Assembly: GCF_001949145.1 (NCBI RefSeq)
Contig: NW_019091418.1
Span: forward strand, 2,817,891-2,861,361
DNA from: Acanthaster planci
Taxonomy: Eukaryota; Echinodermata; Asteroidea; Valvatida; Acanthasteridae
DNA length: 43,471 nucleotides
Direction of reading: 5' to 3'
The translations under genes were made by a program, and so were the position numbers. Below, one piece after another: positions 1 to 10,900 of this stretch. Under the pieces are notes generated by a model. It did no database searches. It had not been told where the DNA came from and saw only the letters and a program-made list of their open reading frames with translations. The stretch's first letter is position 1; the number at the start of each line of letters is the position of its first letter.

Positions 1-355
1 GTTGGGCTTATAGGGAATACATGTACATGTACACATGTAGTGTGCTTTATCTTTAGGAAAGAATATATTAAAATTTATTCCTCGTTGTCACAGTAGAGCT
101 AACTTTTTACCACAACTTTGTCACATGTGAGTTGCTTTCATGAGGTTATAAAACATGTATATGAATAGCATTGTATGGTGTTGGGCTCATAGGGAATACA
201 TGTACATATACACATGTAGTGTGCTTTAGCTTTAGGAAAAAATATATTAACATGTATTCCTCGTTGTCACAGTAGAGCTAACTTTTTACCACAACTTTGT
301 CACATGTGAGTTGCTTTCATTAGGTTATAAAACGTACATGTATATGAATAGCTTT
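1..355. repeat. 179-bp tandem repeat, two copies
   Basis: Copy 1 begins at position 1 and copy 2 at position 180. Both open with GTTGGGCT(T/C)ATAGGGAATA and share CCTCGTTGTCACAGTAGAGC, a segment ACTTTTTACCACAACTTTGT, and the end ATATGAATAGC. They differ only by scattered substitutions and a few-base insertion near 333. Because the window starts exactly at the repeat start, more copies may lie to the left. No coding potential is seen, so it is probably a local satellite-like duplication. Confidence 0.9.
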
Positions 356-1747
356 GCCGAATATGCTACATGTACATGCATATACCATACATTTTGATAC
401 ATACAATTTTAGTCCACTTGAGAATGAGGAGTGACATTCATGACAGTGGAAACTAACCTCTATGACCTTGTAACTGTGCCATATGACCAGCAGGCTCATG
501 GTCTTTGAAACATATCACAAATTGAATCCTGTTCAAGATGTGGAAGAACGTCTACAGTGCACAATAGCACAAACAAAATGGGCTGTTCATTATGATACAC
601 CTGCATTGCCATTAAAATACAGAGTATGAAATGGTGTTGTCCTCCAAGAATAATTGGCCACTCCACCCAAAAGAACAAATCTTGACTTTAATTACCCTAA
701 GAACTACAGGATTTGTCATTATGACGGGCTGTAGTTCTTGGTGTAGACTTTAATCTGGCTAGGAACCATACCTTTGAGTTTAACCATCAAAGCCAAACCA
801 AACGTACAAAGGATATTCCCCAAATTATCCACTCAAATGCATGGGCAACAGCATATTGCATTCCCCTTAGATGCAATTAATGAGGAGAGACCAGGTATCT
901 CCCATTACCCAAGTCCTGTTTGGTAGAATCATAACTGATGATGTGACATCAGTAACCTACGGCCACAGCATTACAAATACTCAAAAACTTAAGATTGCTG
1001 TAAACATTACATGGACCAGAAAGTAGTGTTTTTTTGCTAGCTGATTAGTGTCTGCATTCACTTGCCAAGACACCCTGATTCTTCCCATTTCCAGCTACTT
1101 GATTCAGACATGGCTTCCTACACCCACCACCATAACTATTCTTATGACTAGACGGACTGTCCTCTTGTGTTTTGAAGCATGTCTAATGACCTCAGACAAA
1201 CTCCTGCATTCCTGCTGGTACATCTCTCGGTGTGGAAAGAAAAACAACAAAATGATGTTCATCATTCATACAATGAAGTACCTGTGAGAATCAAGAAAGC
1301 AAGGTTTTCATATTGCTGCTGGTACGTGTCATGAATATTCATGAATTGTGCCATAAAAAGAACCTACCTGTCAGGGGCCCTGATGTCTTGAATGCCACAT
1401 ACATGTAGCAGGGGCCCTAGCTTGTAAATCTAACCCATTGGTATGCATGTACATGTACTATATACTAAACAGTCTCTGGTTTGGACATTTGTTATTTGCT
1501 TGGACTATTTTCTTGAATGAGTTATTTTTTTGGTGTGATTGCTCTGTTTTGGGATTAAGCTACTAAATTATGTAGACTGAATAGAAAATAAAATTTATTT
1601 TCCTCCTTTTGTTTAGCAGCACTTGTGAAGAGCTTGGCATCAAGCCTTTGTCTAATAGTCAAAGAAACGTTAACACTTAGCTCCATACCACAAATTTATA
1701 TGTACATGTAGTGTCCACTAACCAGTGTTTAGAGAACTAATGTTGTG

Positions 1748-1880
1748 TTGGAGGTCTCGAGACCAGCCTCGGCCTTGAGGCCAGTTTTTCAAAGTATTGG
1801 CCTCGGCCCCGCTATCCAATAACTCCCTCTTGGCCTTTGCCTCGGAACCCTCTGGACTCGAAGAATCAGTTGAGGCCAGT
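1748..1880 (+). repeat. GGCCTYG-rich dispersed repeat, copy 1
   Basis: A block of imperfect GGCCTCGG/GGCCTTGG words beginning TGTTGGAGGTCTCGAGACCA. A second block at 3489-3595 has the same kind of start in reverse complement. The pairing suggests two copies of one dispersed repeat in opposite orientation, with a variable number of short internal units. Confidence 0.55.
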
Positions 1881-2344
1881 TCAAAGCCGCCCGTTTTTAG
1901 TCAGTTTTCTCAGCTTTTACATTCCCCAAAAAATTTTATTGTGACAAAGTACTTGTGACATGCACGTGCATGGATCATTTTGAGTACAAACACATGGTAT
2001 GGTACCTAGAGTCTACTCCCTAATGGCGCTATGCAGCTAAATAGTTTTATTCCTTGGGAACATTGTTATTTTCATTGATTGCTTCATGAAAAGGATAGCT
2101 TTTGTGTTGCATGAATTAGGTTACGTGTAGTCTTTGAAAGTGCACTGTTATTTCCCAAACGGTTGGCACTGGGCGTGCACGTACGATGGCCGGTCAACAT
2201 ACCAATTTGCATGCGATAGCTTCGCGTGTGCCACTGTGTACAGGGTGGGGTGGTCACAGACTGTCTTTTTATATGCTGTATATTCATGGTTTGAATAAAG
2301 TGCCATTTTTAGTCCTTTTTAAAGAGAGATTACATGTAAAATCA

Positions 2345-2968
2345 TTTTCCTAGTTCCAGATTTTTCCTAGTTCTGGATCCTTTGAAATAAAAACCTTCAT
2401 GTACCTCTTGTGGTGGTGTTCTTCAGTTCTACATTCCAAGACAAGGTCTGCTTAAAAGATGAAATGTAAGCTTCTTGGTGTACAAACATTTCTTAGAAAA
2501 TTTCGAGAAAAGAAAGTTTGGCCAACATTCCAATTCGCCCTTTTACATTTTCTCAACGTTTTAAAAAATCACGGGAGCTGAAAAAGTCCAGTCAAATTTA
2601 TGCGAGCTCTACAATTTAGTTCATTGGTATTCTTATTTGTGAAACAGTTTTCTCTAAATTTAGAACTTCTTCATTAGAAAATCAGCTGATTACAATGGTT
2701 CTGGCTGCAAACTGGATTTTGCGCGAGGTTACTTTTTATTTGTGAAGAAGATATTGTCGCAATCTGGAATTGGTTAAGCCAATCCAGAACTAGAAAAAGT
2801 GTCCTCATCACTTTTGTCAATCCTTTTAAGTCCAGCTAAGATACTGAAAATATTTGGTAGTATTCCAACAAACAAGGCGGACTGCTGACTACATCTCACC
2901 AGAATTTGAGGATATCTTGTAGCTGTAATCTGACTTAATAATTTTTTTGCCATCTGGAACTAGGAAAA
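2345..2968. mobile_element. Candidate MITE-like inverted-repeat element
   Basis: TTTTCCTAGTTCCAGAT at 2345-2361 is matched perfectly by its reverse complement at 2952-2968. A second, related pair lies just inside: TTTTTCCTAGTTCTGGAT near 2361-2378, against the reverse complement of ATCCAGAACTAGAAAAA near 2781-2797. The enclosed 0.6 kb is non-coding and AT-rich. Terminal and sub-terminal inverted repeats around a short non-coding core are typical of miniature or foldback DNA elements. I could not define a target-site duplication, so the true ends are uncertain. Confidence 0.5.
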
Positions 2969-3488
2969 CGACTGAATATCATTTTTGGAAGTACTCCTGA
3001 CTTTTTCTTTCATTTTTGTTGAAATATCACTCCATTCACTCACAAATGTATTTGGTGGCAGGACTTTTTAAGCAATTGTGCGACTATAAAACTGTCTTGT
3101 AAACTGTCTTGATTTTTTTTTGGGGGGGGGAATTTATAGCTTGCATTTAAGCCTTACCTTCTTGCAATCTTGTTTTCATAATCAGAATTACTGAGAAATT
3201 ATTTTGTGGGGAATTGTATGTATTGAGAGCAATTGAAATGTTTATATTTTTCTCTTTTTGTGATGGTGGGGGACCGTACTCTTACTTTGTTGAAAGTCCA
3301 AGCTCATTCAGGTTTGTTTACCAGGTTGTTTACATTGTTAAAACTGAAAGTAATTTAATTAGTGAAACACAGCCCTTGGTTGCTTTTATTAGACAACAAT
3401 AATTGGGGCTATTTGTGTTGGGTCCAGATGAATCTTGCGTGCCAGTCAACAGAGCCAAAAGTAGTTATGTTAAACGTGTATAAGTAAT

Positions 3489-3595
3489 AACAGGCCTTGG
3501 CCTCGGCTATGGAGACTGTGGCTTCGGTCTTGGCCTCGAATGGCAAAGACTCGGCCTTGGCCTTGAAGGTTGTGGACTTGATTCCAACACTGCGG
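3489..3595 (-). repeat. GGCCTYG-rich dispersed repeat, copy 2 (inverted)
   Basis: The + strand shows GGCCTTGGCCTCGG units followed by GTGGACTTGATTCCAACACT. The reverse complement of that flank matches the start of the copy at 1748. Apparent Glu/Ala-Lys-rich translations of this block on the minus strand come from the short-unit repetition, not from a gene. Confidence 0.55.
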
Positions 3596-4428
3596 CCGAC
3601 TTGACAGTGATTGGTCCAAAGAATAATCAGCTGCAATAAAACAAAATGGAAATAACCAATAAAACTTAGATTATTCACCTCCAATTCCCAAAGAAAGTCA
3701 TGCTTTTCATTGGTACCATAGATCTGATTTGTTTTACTACATTGTCATTGAAATTGTGAACATACGCACATGTGCCTAGAATCAGTCATGTTTTCAATTA
3801 CAAAGTAGTTGGTTATTGTTTACATGTAACTGTTTTTAGATATTTAATTGACACATATCCGAACAAAATGAAGCAAATTTGTATTTTGGGTAAATCACAG
3901 GTAACATAAGCAGATCTCCTGATAACAATTTTGTGCACAGCACACACACACATACCTGTTTTACATACAAAGTGTGGACATTCCTTTGTTCTCCTGTGGT
4001 TAAGGAAACTTGAGGAAAATGCTCCTTTTTCTCCAACTAGGATAACTCCTTTGAGCTGGATTTTTGATGATGATTTTTGATGATGATTCTCTGGAGTGTT
4101 CCGCTTCATTTTGCCACGGATGACCTTGACCCCAAAATACCTCTGAAACTGTTTTTCAGAGAGGGGAAAACATTGTATGGACATATGCGAGTCCACACGC
4201 CGCCATTGCACCCTACATTATGTTGACTTCTTTTGTGTAGAGGTCCACACTATGTATGCCATGCCTGCACATCCTCACACACACCCACAAACTTGGATGT
4301 TCTTTTAACTTTTTGAGTGAAAACTATGATTCATTTTGGAGTGTCTTGAATGTTTATATACATTTTGAAAAGGAAAGCTTTGGCTCTAAAATGTCAGTCC
4401 AACTTTCTGACTGAATTTTAAATTCCAG

Positions 4429-4637
4429 GGTTCCAACCAAGGCCAGAGGGAGCCTGACCCAGATGCAGAGACCACCATCACGATGACGGGCAAAGAGAGA
4501 CAAGAATATGAAGAATGGAAACGAGAACGGGAGAAGATTGATCAAGAGAGAATACGGCGCCATCAACAGGCAGCAGCTCGCCAGGAAATGAGATGGAATC
4601 CTTCAGATGATTGGGATATAGATATCAAGGCAACTGA
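4429..4637 (+). CDS. CCDC9: CCDC9-like exon with the MTGxER core motif
   Basis: The acceptor is TTCCAG before 4429 and the donor GTAAGC begins at 4638. The 209 nt are open from phase 0 and end in phase 2. The exon encodes the charged helix around MTGKERQEYEEWKRERE, the most conserved part of the family, and finishes with an acidic patch (DDWDIDIKATE). The upstream junction phase is assumed, because the previous exon was not found. Confidence 0.87.
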
Positions 4638-7600
4638 GTAAGCTTGTCTTCCAATAGTCTAAGTTATTGTGGACTAGGTACCAATATTCATGGAGCTATG
4701 AAAAATATAGAGCATTTATTGATGTGGATAGAAGCATGGGGTCTACACCATGTACAGTACAGTTGGGGAAAGTACTAAACATTAAAAGGGAAGTGGTTAT
4801 GAGACTTTGGAAATATTGAAAATTACACCAACAATTTCAATTTGTTACTGACGTTATTGTCTACACAAAGGTTAAATCTTGCACTCAGTATTTCACTCCG
4901 TCATTAATGGCATTGCAATGATGCAACAAGTCAGTGACCAAATGCTCCATTATCTGACAAGTTCCACTGTTTATTTGATTACATCTAGTTGTTTGAATTG
5001 TCAGCAAGAAAAGTACCCTGCAACTTTGGTCTGAGTCACTACTTCACAAACCTCTAGAGAGTAGTTGTAATGTAACATTCTCTCCCTTTCTCAACAGTTT
5101 CTATTTTAATCCATTTTAGTGACCAGGATTGCAAGGGACTTTTATTTTTGTGTCTGTTATTTGCCTTTCTTTTCAAGCTTATTAACCAGTGCTTTTACAT
5201 TGTATTTAACTCTGACAATATGAGTGTAATGACTTTTGGTCAAGTAAAACGCCGTGCAATTGGAAAAGTGCCATCGCCTTCTGCCGACAAAACAACAGAT
5301 GGTTTTGACTGACAAAACTCATATCTCATAATAGCATGTGAAGCCATGGTTAAAATTAATCCTGCATTTCCTTCCGTCTTGGTCACTGATCAAAGGCGAT
5401 GTGTCGAAAGCACTGATGCAATATTTTGGTAAGCCACTGTCTTTGACGATGTTGACATATGTTATTTTAACTGAATTTTTTGGGCTGTGAAAAATATTGA
5501 CTGTCAAGGCCAAATGCGTTGTATGTGTTTTCTGCTCATTTGAACAAACATACGATGCATCCCATCTTTGCTGAGAATTGGCAGTTGTCAGTGTCGTTCC
5601 CGTTAATCCTCTTAGATAAAATAGCCTCGGTATTACCTGTACTGGTAATTGACGTAGTGGACCATTTATTTGGTCACCATGTTCTTTGTTGTGTTGTTTA
5701 TTTGTAGGGATCATCAGGCTAGCCAGGGAGAGATGAGCATTGGACACTGGGATGCAACAGATGCAGGCACAGAGCAGAGAGGTGGGCCCCAAAACAAGTC
5801 CACATCATTTAAACTATCATAAGAGAAGCCAAAAGAAATTTATGGTTCTTGTTTTGGATATTCAGATTGAATTAATGGGCTTGTTGATTTAGCATGGTCC
5901 ATGCCACTTTTGACCTCGGATACCTTATGTAACACAGCGCATACCCGTAACTAAATGAAATTTGTGGAACTGTTACGTAATTTTACAAAACCCAAACCAT
6001 AACTATTCTTCTGCTATAACTAATTCTATATAAAAAAGAGCAAACATTAAATGTCATTGAGAGACACTTAAAGACTCTTTCAGATGATGCAGTGGTTTTG
6101 TGTACATTCCGAAGCAAATTGCTCACATGCGCTGGTACCAATTTCAGAAATGTGACCCACCATCCCCAAACCAGGCTGACGTATATGTACATGTTGGTAA
6201 CTGGGATGCTTGACAATTTCTCTCCTTCATCTTTTTTTCACACTTCAACGTGATCTATGTCAAGTCTAAATTCTGTCTGCAGTAAGGTTTATATGGATAG
6301 CAATAGCTGTGAAAGTTCCATGAAGACATGAAAAGTAGAATTTCAGGGAAATGAAGTTACCTACTTCAGTCTGGTTTGGGGATGGTGGGTCACAAATATG
6401 CAAAGCACATAAAACATTTACTTAGCAATGAAGTTTACCAGCCAAAAATCCATGCAACATATGTATTGCTTGTAAGTGGTTCCCAGCTGATTTTTGCTCA
6501 ACACATCAATTTGCTAAGCAGTATTTTGCTGCTGACCAGCTCCATGAAGTTTGGCCTTGCTTACATGTACAAAGTATGCAGGGCCTTATCTAGTCAGCCT
6601 TATCTGTAAATAGGTCTCTAGATAGCTCATTGTGGGGACTGTGTCCCAACCTCCCTTGGCCCTTCTCCTTCCCAATTTACAGCTCCAGAAAGAGGTCGGC
6701 ACCTGTCCCTACTGAATTATGCATCACCCTTCACCGTTTTCTAGACTTGTCATTTTCCTGTCTAACATATCCAGGCTCCAGCTTGTCGACACATCCCAGT
6801 AGGTGTTGGAATTGATCAAAAGTTGGTGCTCAGGTGTCCGGCACAAGTAACCTCTGGGAGTTGATTGAATTATTTATAAAGTGAAACACCATCTCCGGGA
6901 AATAATGAAGTTGGGTTGACCGGCAGCACCACAGACACTGAGCTTTGACTTATGAAATGCTTGTGAACTTCATGGTTTTTGATATTACATCATGTTAAAT
7001 CTTCTCCATTCTCCTTGAACCTTTCTGAATGTGCCAAAATCCAACACTGCACAGTAATACATGTATATTGTACAATTCCCTGAAACCTCTTGAGACACCA
7101 AGCCCTATCAGACTGATAATGGCTTAGCTGCCAAAATATATGTTTTGTTTACGTGGACCGGTATGCAGAATTGAAGAGAATCTAGGAGTAATGAAAGTTA
7201 GATGACCTTGATCAAAACTGAATAAATAATGAATAAATCTGTCTCTCCCTATAGAGAAAAGAGCAGGTGGTAGTCACTTTGAGCATGATGATCGTGCGGG
7301 AGAGACGCGCCCCCAGCATAACAATCGCATTGGCAGTGGTCGATTCACGCATGATAATAACCAGCGTGGAAGTGGACGAGGAGGTGGGCGTGGTTTCAGC
7401 AGAGGTGGGCGAGGCCAGGATCAAGGCAGGCGAGGCCGTGGAAGTTACGACCGCGGAGGAAGTCGACCCGGCAGGAGATCAGGACCAAGTGATCGAGAAA
7501 TGTCACAAATGGATATACGGACCTTACCAGATGCGAACACTTACCAAGCCCAGCAAGCCTCTGAAAAGAGCTTTCAAGAATCGCCAATTGGCCAGTGGCA

Positions 7601-7901
7601 GCCAGCAACGGCTGAGAGCTGGGATATCAAAGACACGCCCCTTCCAACCAAGGCAGAGGGAGGGACTTCAGTGAAGGAGATAGCCAAAGAGACGGAGAAT
7701 CTACGTATCGGGCCACTCCCTAGCCCATCTGGTGCAGGAGATAATTGCAAATCTCCCCTCAGTCCTCTGTCTCCCTTCACACCAACAGGACACACCTTCC
7801 TAGCAGACTGGGCTGCAGAGAGTGAGGCCACGGCAGCTGAAAGCTTTAATCTGCAGGGAGACCTTGTTTATAGTAATTCCAACACAGAGCAAGGATCCTG
7901 A
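4429..7901 (+). CDS. CCDC9: CCDC9-like protein, C-terminal part (three exons joined)
   Basis: Exons 4429-4637, 5708-5781 and 7255-7901 join in one frame (junction phases 2 and 1) into about 309 residues ending at TGA 7899-7901. The first exon carries the CCDC9 signature TITMTGKERQEYEEWK followed by REREKIDQERIRRH, which closely resembles the MTGRER..WKQEREKIDQER block I recall from vertebrate CCDC9. The last exon ends with a Ser/Pro-rich SPLSPFTPTGHTFLADW block matching the family C-terminus. Between them is a strong RGG/RG-rich tract. Human CCDC9 is described as a probable exon-junction-complex component that binds RNA, so an RNA-bound nuclear or cytoplasmic role is likely by homology. The 5' exons with the N-terminal coiled coil are not found in the window. 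The nearest gene downstream is the INAFM-like gene on the opposite strand, tail to tail. Confidence 0.88.
5708..5781 (+). CDS. CCDC9: CCDC9-like short middle exon
   Basis: The acceptor is TTTGTAG before 5708 and the donor GTGGGC starts at 5782. The 74 nt complete the split Glu codon of the previous exon and leave one base for the next. It encodes a polar segment, DHQASQGEMSIGHWDATDAG then TEQR, with no recognised motif. It is supported by exact phase compatibility on both sides rather than by similarity. Confidence 0.75.
7255..7901 (+). CDS. CCDC9: CCDC9-like terminal coding exon with RGG tract
   Basis: The acceptor is CCCTATAG before 7255 and the frame stays open to TGA at 7899-7901. The first third is an arginine/glycine tract with repeated RGG/GRG units (GSGRGGGRGFSRGGRG and on to GGSRPGRRSG), typical of RNA-binding and arginine-methylated regions. 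The rest is Ser/Pro-rich and ends with the conserved SPFTPTGHTFLADW block and a short acidic tail. Local GC rises sharply over the RGG part, as expected for CGN/GGN codons. The 3' UTR follows 7901; I could not place the poly(A) site. Confidence 0.87.
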
Positions 7902-10900
7902 TTGTTGAATATATGCATGAAGGCAATCGACCGCACAATGTGCCTGTCTTAGAAATCTTTGAGCGTGAACACTGGCATGTCACTTTTACAAGCCATTAAT
8001 TGCTGCATGTTTTAGACAAACAGATGGACTTGCGGTGTGGAAATATTTACATTGCATCTTGATCTTTCTATATCATGGCTAGCAGGAAAACTTACACTGA
8101 TAAAGCATTGCTACATGTTGATTACATTCAGTCTCTTTTTAACTCGATGTGTAGTCTTAAAAATTTGACGCTTTAACACTGTGACACTTTCAAATCAAAT
8201 GTATGCAAATACATTGAATAATTACACATAATCCAACGATAATATAGTGATGAATTTGTTTTATTCACTATGGAATACTTTGTGAAATCGTCCACTGCTT
8301 TGTAAGCTACCATGCATAGCTGATGTACATGTACATAAAACTGTTGAAAGATATTGTAAAACACGACTGTCATAGTCATCATGCCACGGTAAAATTGATA
8401 ATGATGCTGTAATACGCTACTGTAATTTGATCAATTCTTCTTTTCTCCAGGTCTTGCTGTACTGAAGGTAATTTATATAATGCCGGTAATTTGTATAATG
8501 CCCCTTGAATATTGAGTTTTTATCTTGGGCCAATTCCATCAAGCTGACAAGCTGAATGCATTTGAAATAAGAACTTGGCAAGCACTGTGTAATGTGCATG
8601 TAGGGAGTACTTGAGTTGACTATACCTCTGCCAAGAAAGATCAATATGGAATTATAAAGACATGGTTCATTGGGTCTTTTGTTCCGTTGGTAACAATTTA
8701 AGAAATGCTATGAGCACATATATATAAATACTTCTGAAGGTATTGATGGCTTACAAAGATTCAACTTGACAGTTAGGTACATAATCATGGTGTGTTGAGT
8801 ATTATCAACAATAGCATGGTTGCCATACTATCATGGGAAACAATCTACTTCTTAACCACATGGGTATACTCCTAATGGTATGGGAAGGCATGGTATCTAT
8901 GGCATCACTTGGGTTCTGTGATCACTTTGTCAAGTTGCTTCTGGCCTTTCATGCCATTAGTGTATCCCAGAAGACGCTGATTCTTTGATGGTCAGGTTTC
9001 CAAGCTACCACATGCATCCCAAGAAGTGCTGGCGTGCAATCCTAAATGGTAGCATAGCTTGAATACCATACCCTAAATAAACAGACACAAAAGATTAAAT
9101 TTTCAGTGTCCATTAATGACACCTTGGTGTTACCGATGTGCATAATTGAGTCACAGAGAGCAGACAGGTGGCCTTGAAATGTGAGCTGCAAACGAATAAC
9201 AAGTGTAACTTGACACATTGAATTTGATGTCCTCAATGTTGATTCTCCTGTCTTATTTACACCTAGGATAAAACCATCCAGTTGCTTTCAATGTTTTAAA
9301 GACTGTCTAAGTTTGCCAAGCTACCTGTAAGAGGAGGAATGACGAAATTTGTTGGTCATCACCAGGCCATTAAGCCATTTTTGGCAATCTCCAAGATTGT
9401 ATGGGTTGTATTGTGTAGTTACATTTACATGGAAAATTGGTTTTGGAGATGGATCTATGAGGGGAAAACTGTAAAAAAGGATGTGAATTTTGTTGGTTTG
9501 GTTGCGCATCCAAAATTACTGGTATTCCTGCTAATGAAGTTCTGTAATGCCTTCAAAACACTTCCTAGGAAACCAGCAAAATGTACATGTATACCAAATT
9601 TATTCAATGCAAAACATTTTTTTCAACTCATTTCTTTTTCAGAAGTTTTTTGCGTTGTGTAAGCAATGAAATTTAAAAGATTTTGTTTCAAAACTATTAT
9701 TTTTTGTATATTTTTGCTGAAATATGAGGGTTTGCTACATTGGCAACTGTTTATATATCATTGTAAGTTTCATGTGTTTTGTTAATCTAGAATTTTAGAT
9801 TTCAGTTCAATTAAAATTTCACCATTTCACAGCTTTTAAATTTATATTTTATAACTTACTGTTAAAAGTATTTTTATTTTTGACGCCTGTTTTCGGTTGC
9901 TGACTCGAGATCCATTGACTACAGAGATATTCTGAAAGATGAAACCTTGTAATACTTAAACATTCATGAAGAGAATGAAATAAGTTTGTAACATCACAGA
10001 AACAGACACCATCCTGAAGAAAACGGGGAGTGAATTCCTCAGAATTTTCTCTACCATTTACTCTGAGAACTTTCTTTATGTTGATTTCTTTGGTAGTCCT
10101 CACTGGTGACAAACATGTTAAATTTTATTGAAGGAGTTTCTCCTAGGGTGTCGGCCACAGTGACCTCTCTGATTGGGCAACAGAATTAGATGTCCTGACA
10201 CTAATTACAGCAGGCTACCTGTGATAATATGGCAGCTCATATGCCTGGTTGGATGCACACCATGCACGGTGTGTTAGGCATGTGATGTCAACATATTTCC
10301 TCAGGTTCATGGAGTGTTGGCAACTGTGGTCATTGGTGTGTGTGTGTGCATTAATAGGGCTTGCATGATCAGCCAATAGGAACACAGGACATCAAATAGA
10401 GAGCGTCACTTGTATGGTGAGCTCTGCTTTGTCGATATATGGGCATCTGACATAACTCTCTTCATCTCTGTCTCTTGGTTTATTAACAATTATATGTACT
10501 AAATTTTTGACGCACGTGGATATGCTTGATCGCTTATGTTAGATAGCTAAATACAAATAGCTGGTTAGATAAACAAGATGTCTAATTAAAATGTCTTTGA
10601 ATTTATCAGAGAGTAGAAGCAGCTGTTGTGAAGAATTTCCCAACCAGATGAATTTGTTAATTTTTCATAAATTCTGTGAATTCTTTTACTGTGTTAAACA
10701 ATTGCAGTAAATTTGGGTCAGTGACAACAACAAAACTTACTTAAGAGATGTTGAAATGAATTATTTCCTACAATGTTTCACAGACCTTCTAACAAACACA
10801 GCTTATGGCACTTGTTTTGATTGATTTGTTTGTAGTATTTGAAGCTGGATCATATGCCATTTTAATTGAAGCGCGAAACTTTCATAGCAAAATTGGCCAG

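Larger units (their letters stand above)
361..4428. other. Non-coding stretch upstream of the first visible CCDC9 exon
   Basis: No open frame here resembles a known protein or the N-terminal coiled-coil part of CCDC9. The sequence is probably intron of the CCDC9 gene, or intergenic. It contains the GGCCTYG-rich repeats and the inverted-repeat element listed separately, a poly-T/poly-G run near 3113-3130 and a short CA run near 3941-3952. Confidence 0.6.

Noticed and set aside
3813-4211. 132-codon minus-strand open frame just upstream of the first CCDC9 exon
   Set aside because: Composition is that of random AT-rich DNA with GATGAT and CACACA runs; no domain and no splice context. It is likely CCDC9 intron.
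5319-5792. 157-codon minus-strand open frame
   Set aside because: It covers the antisense of the CCDC9 exon at 5708-5781 plus intron and has no recognisable features.
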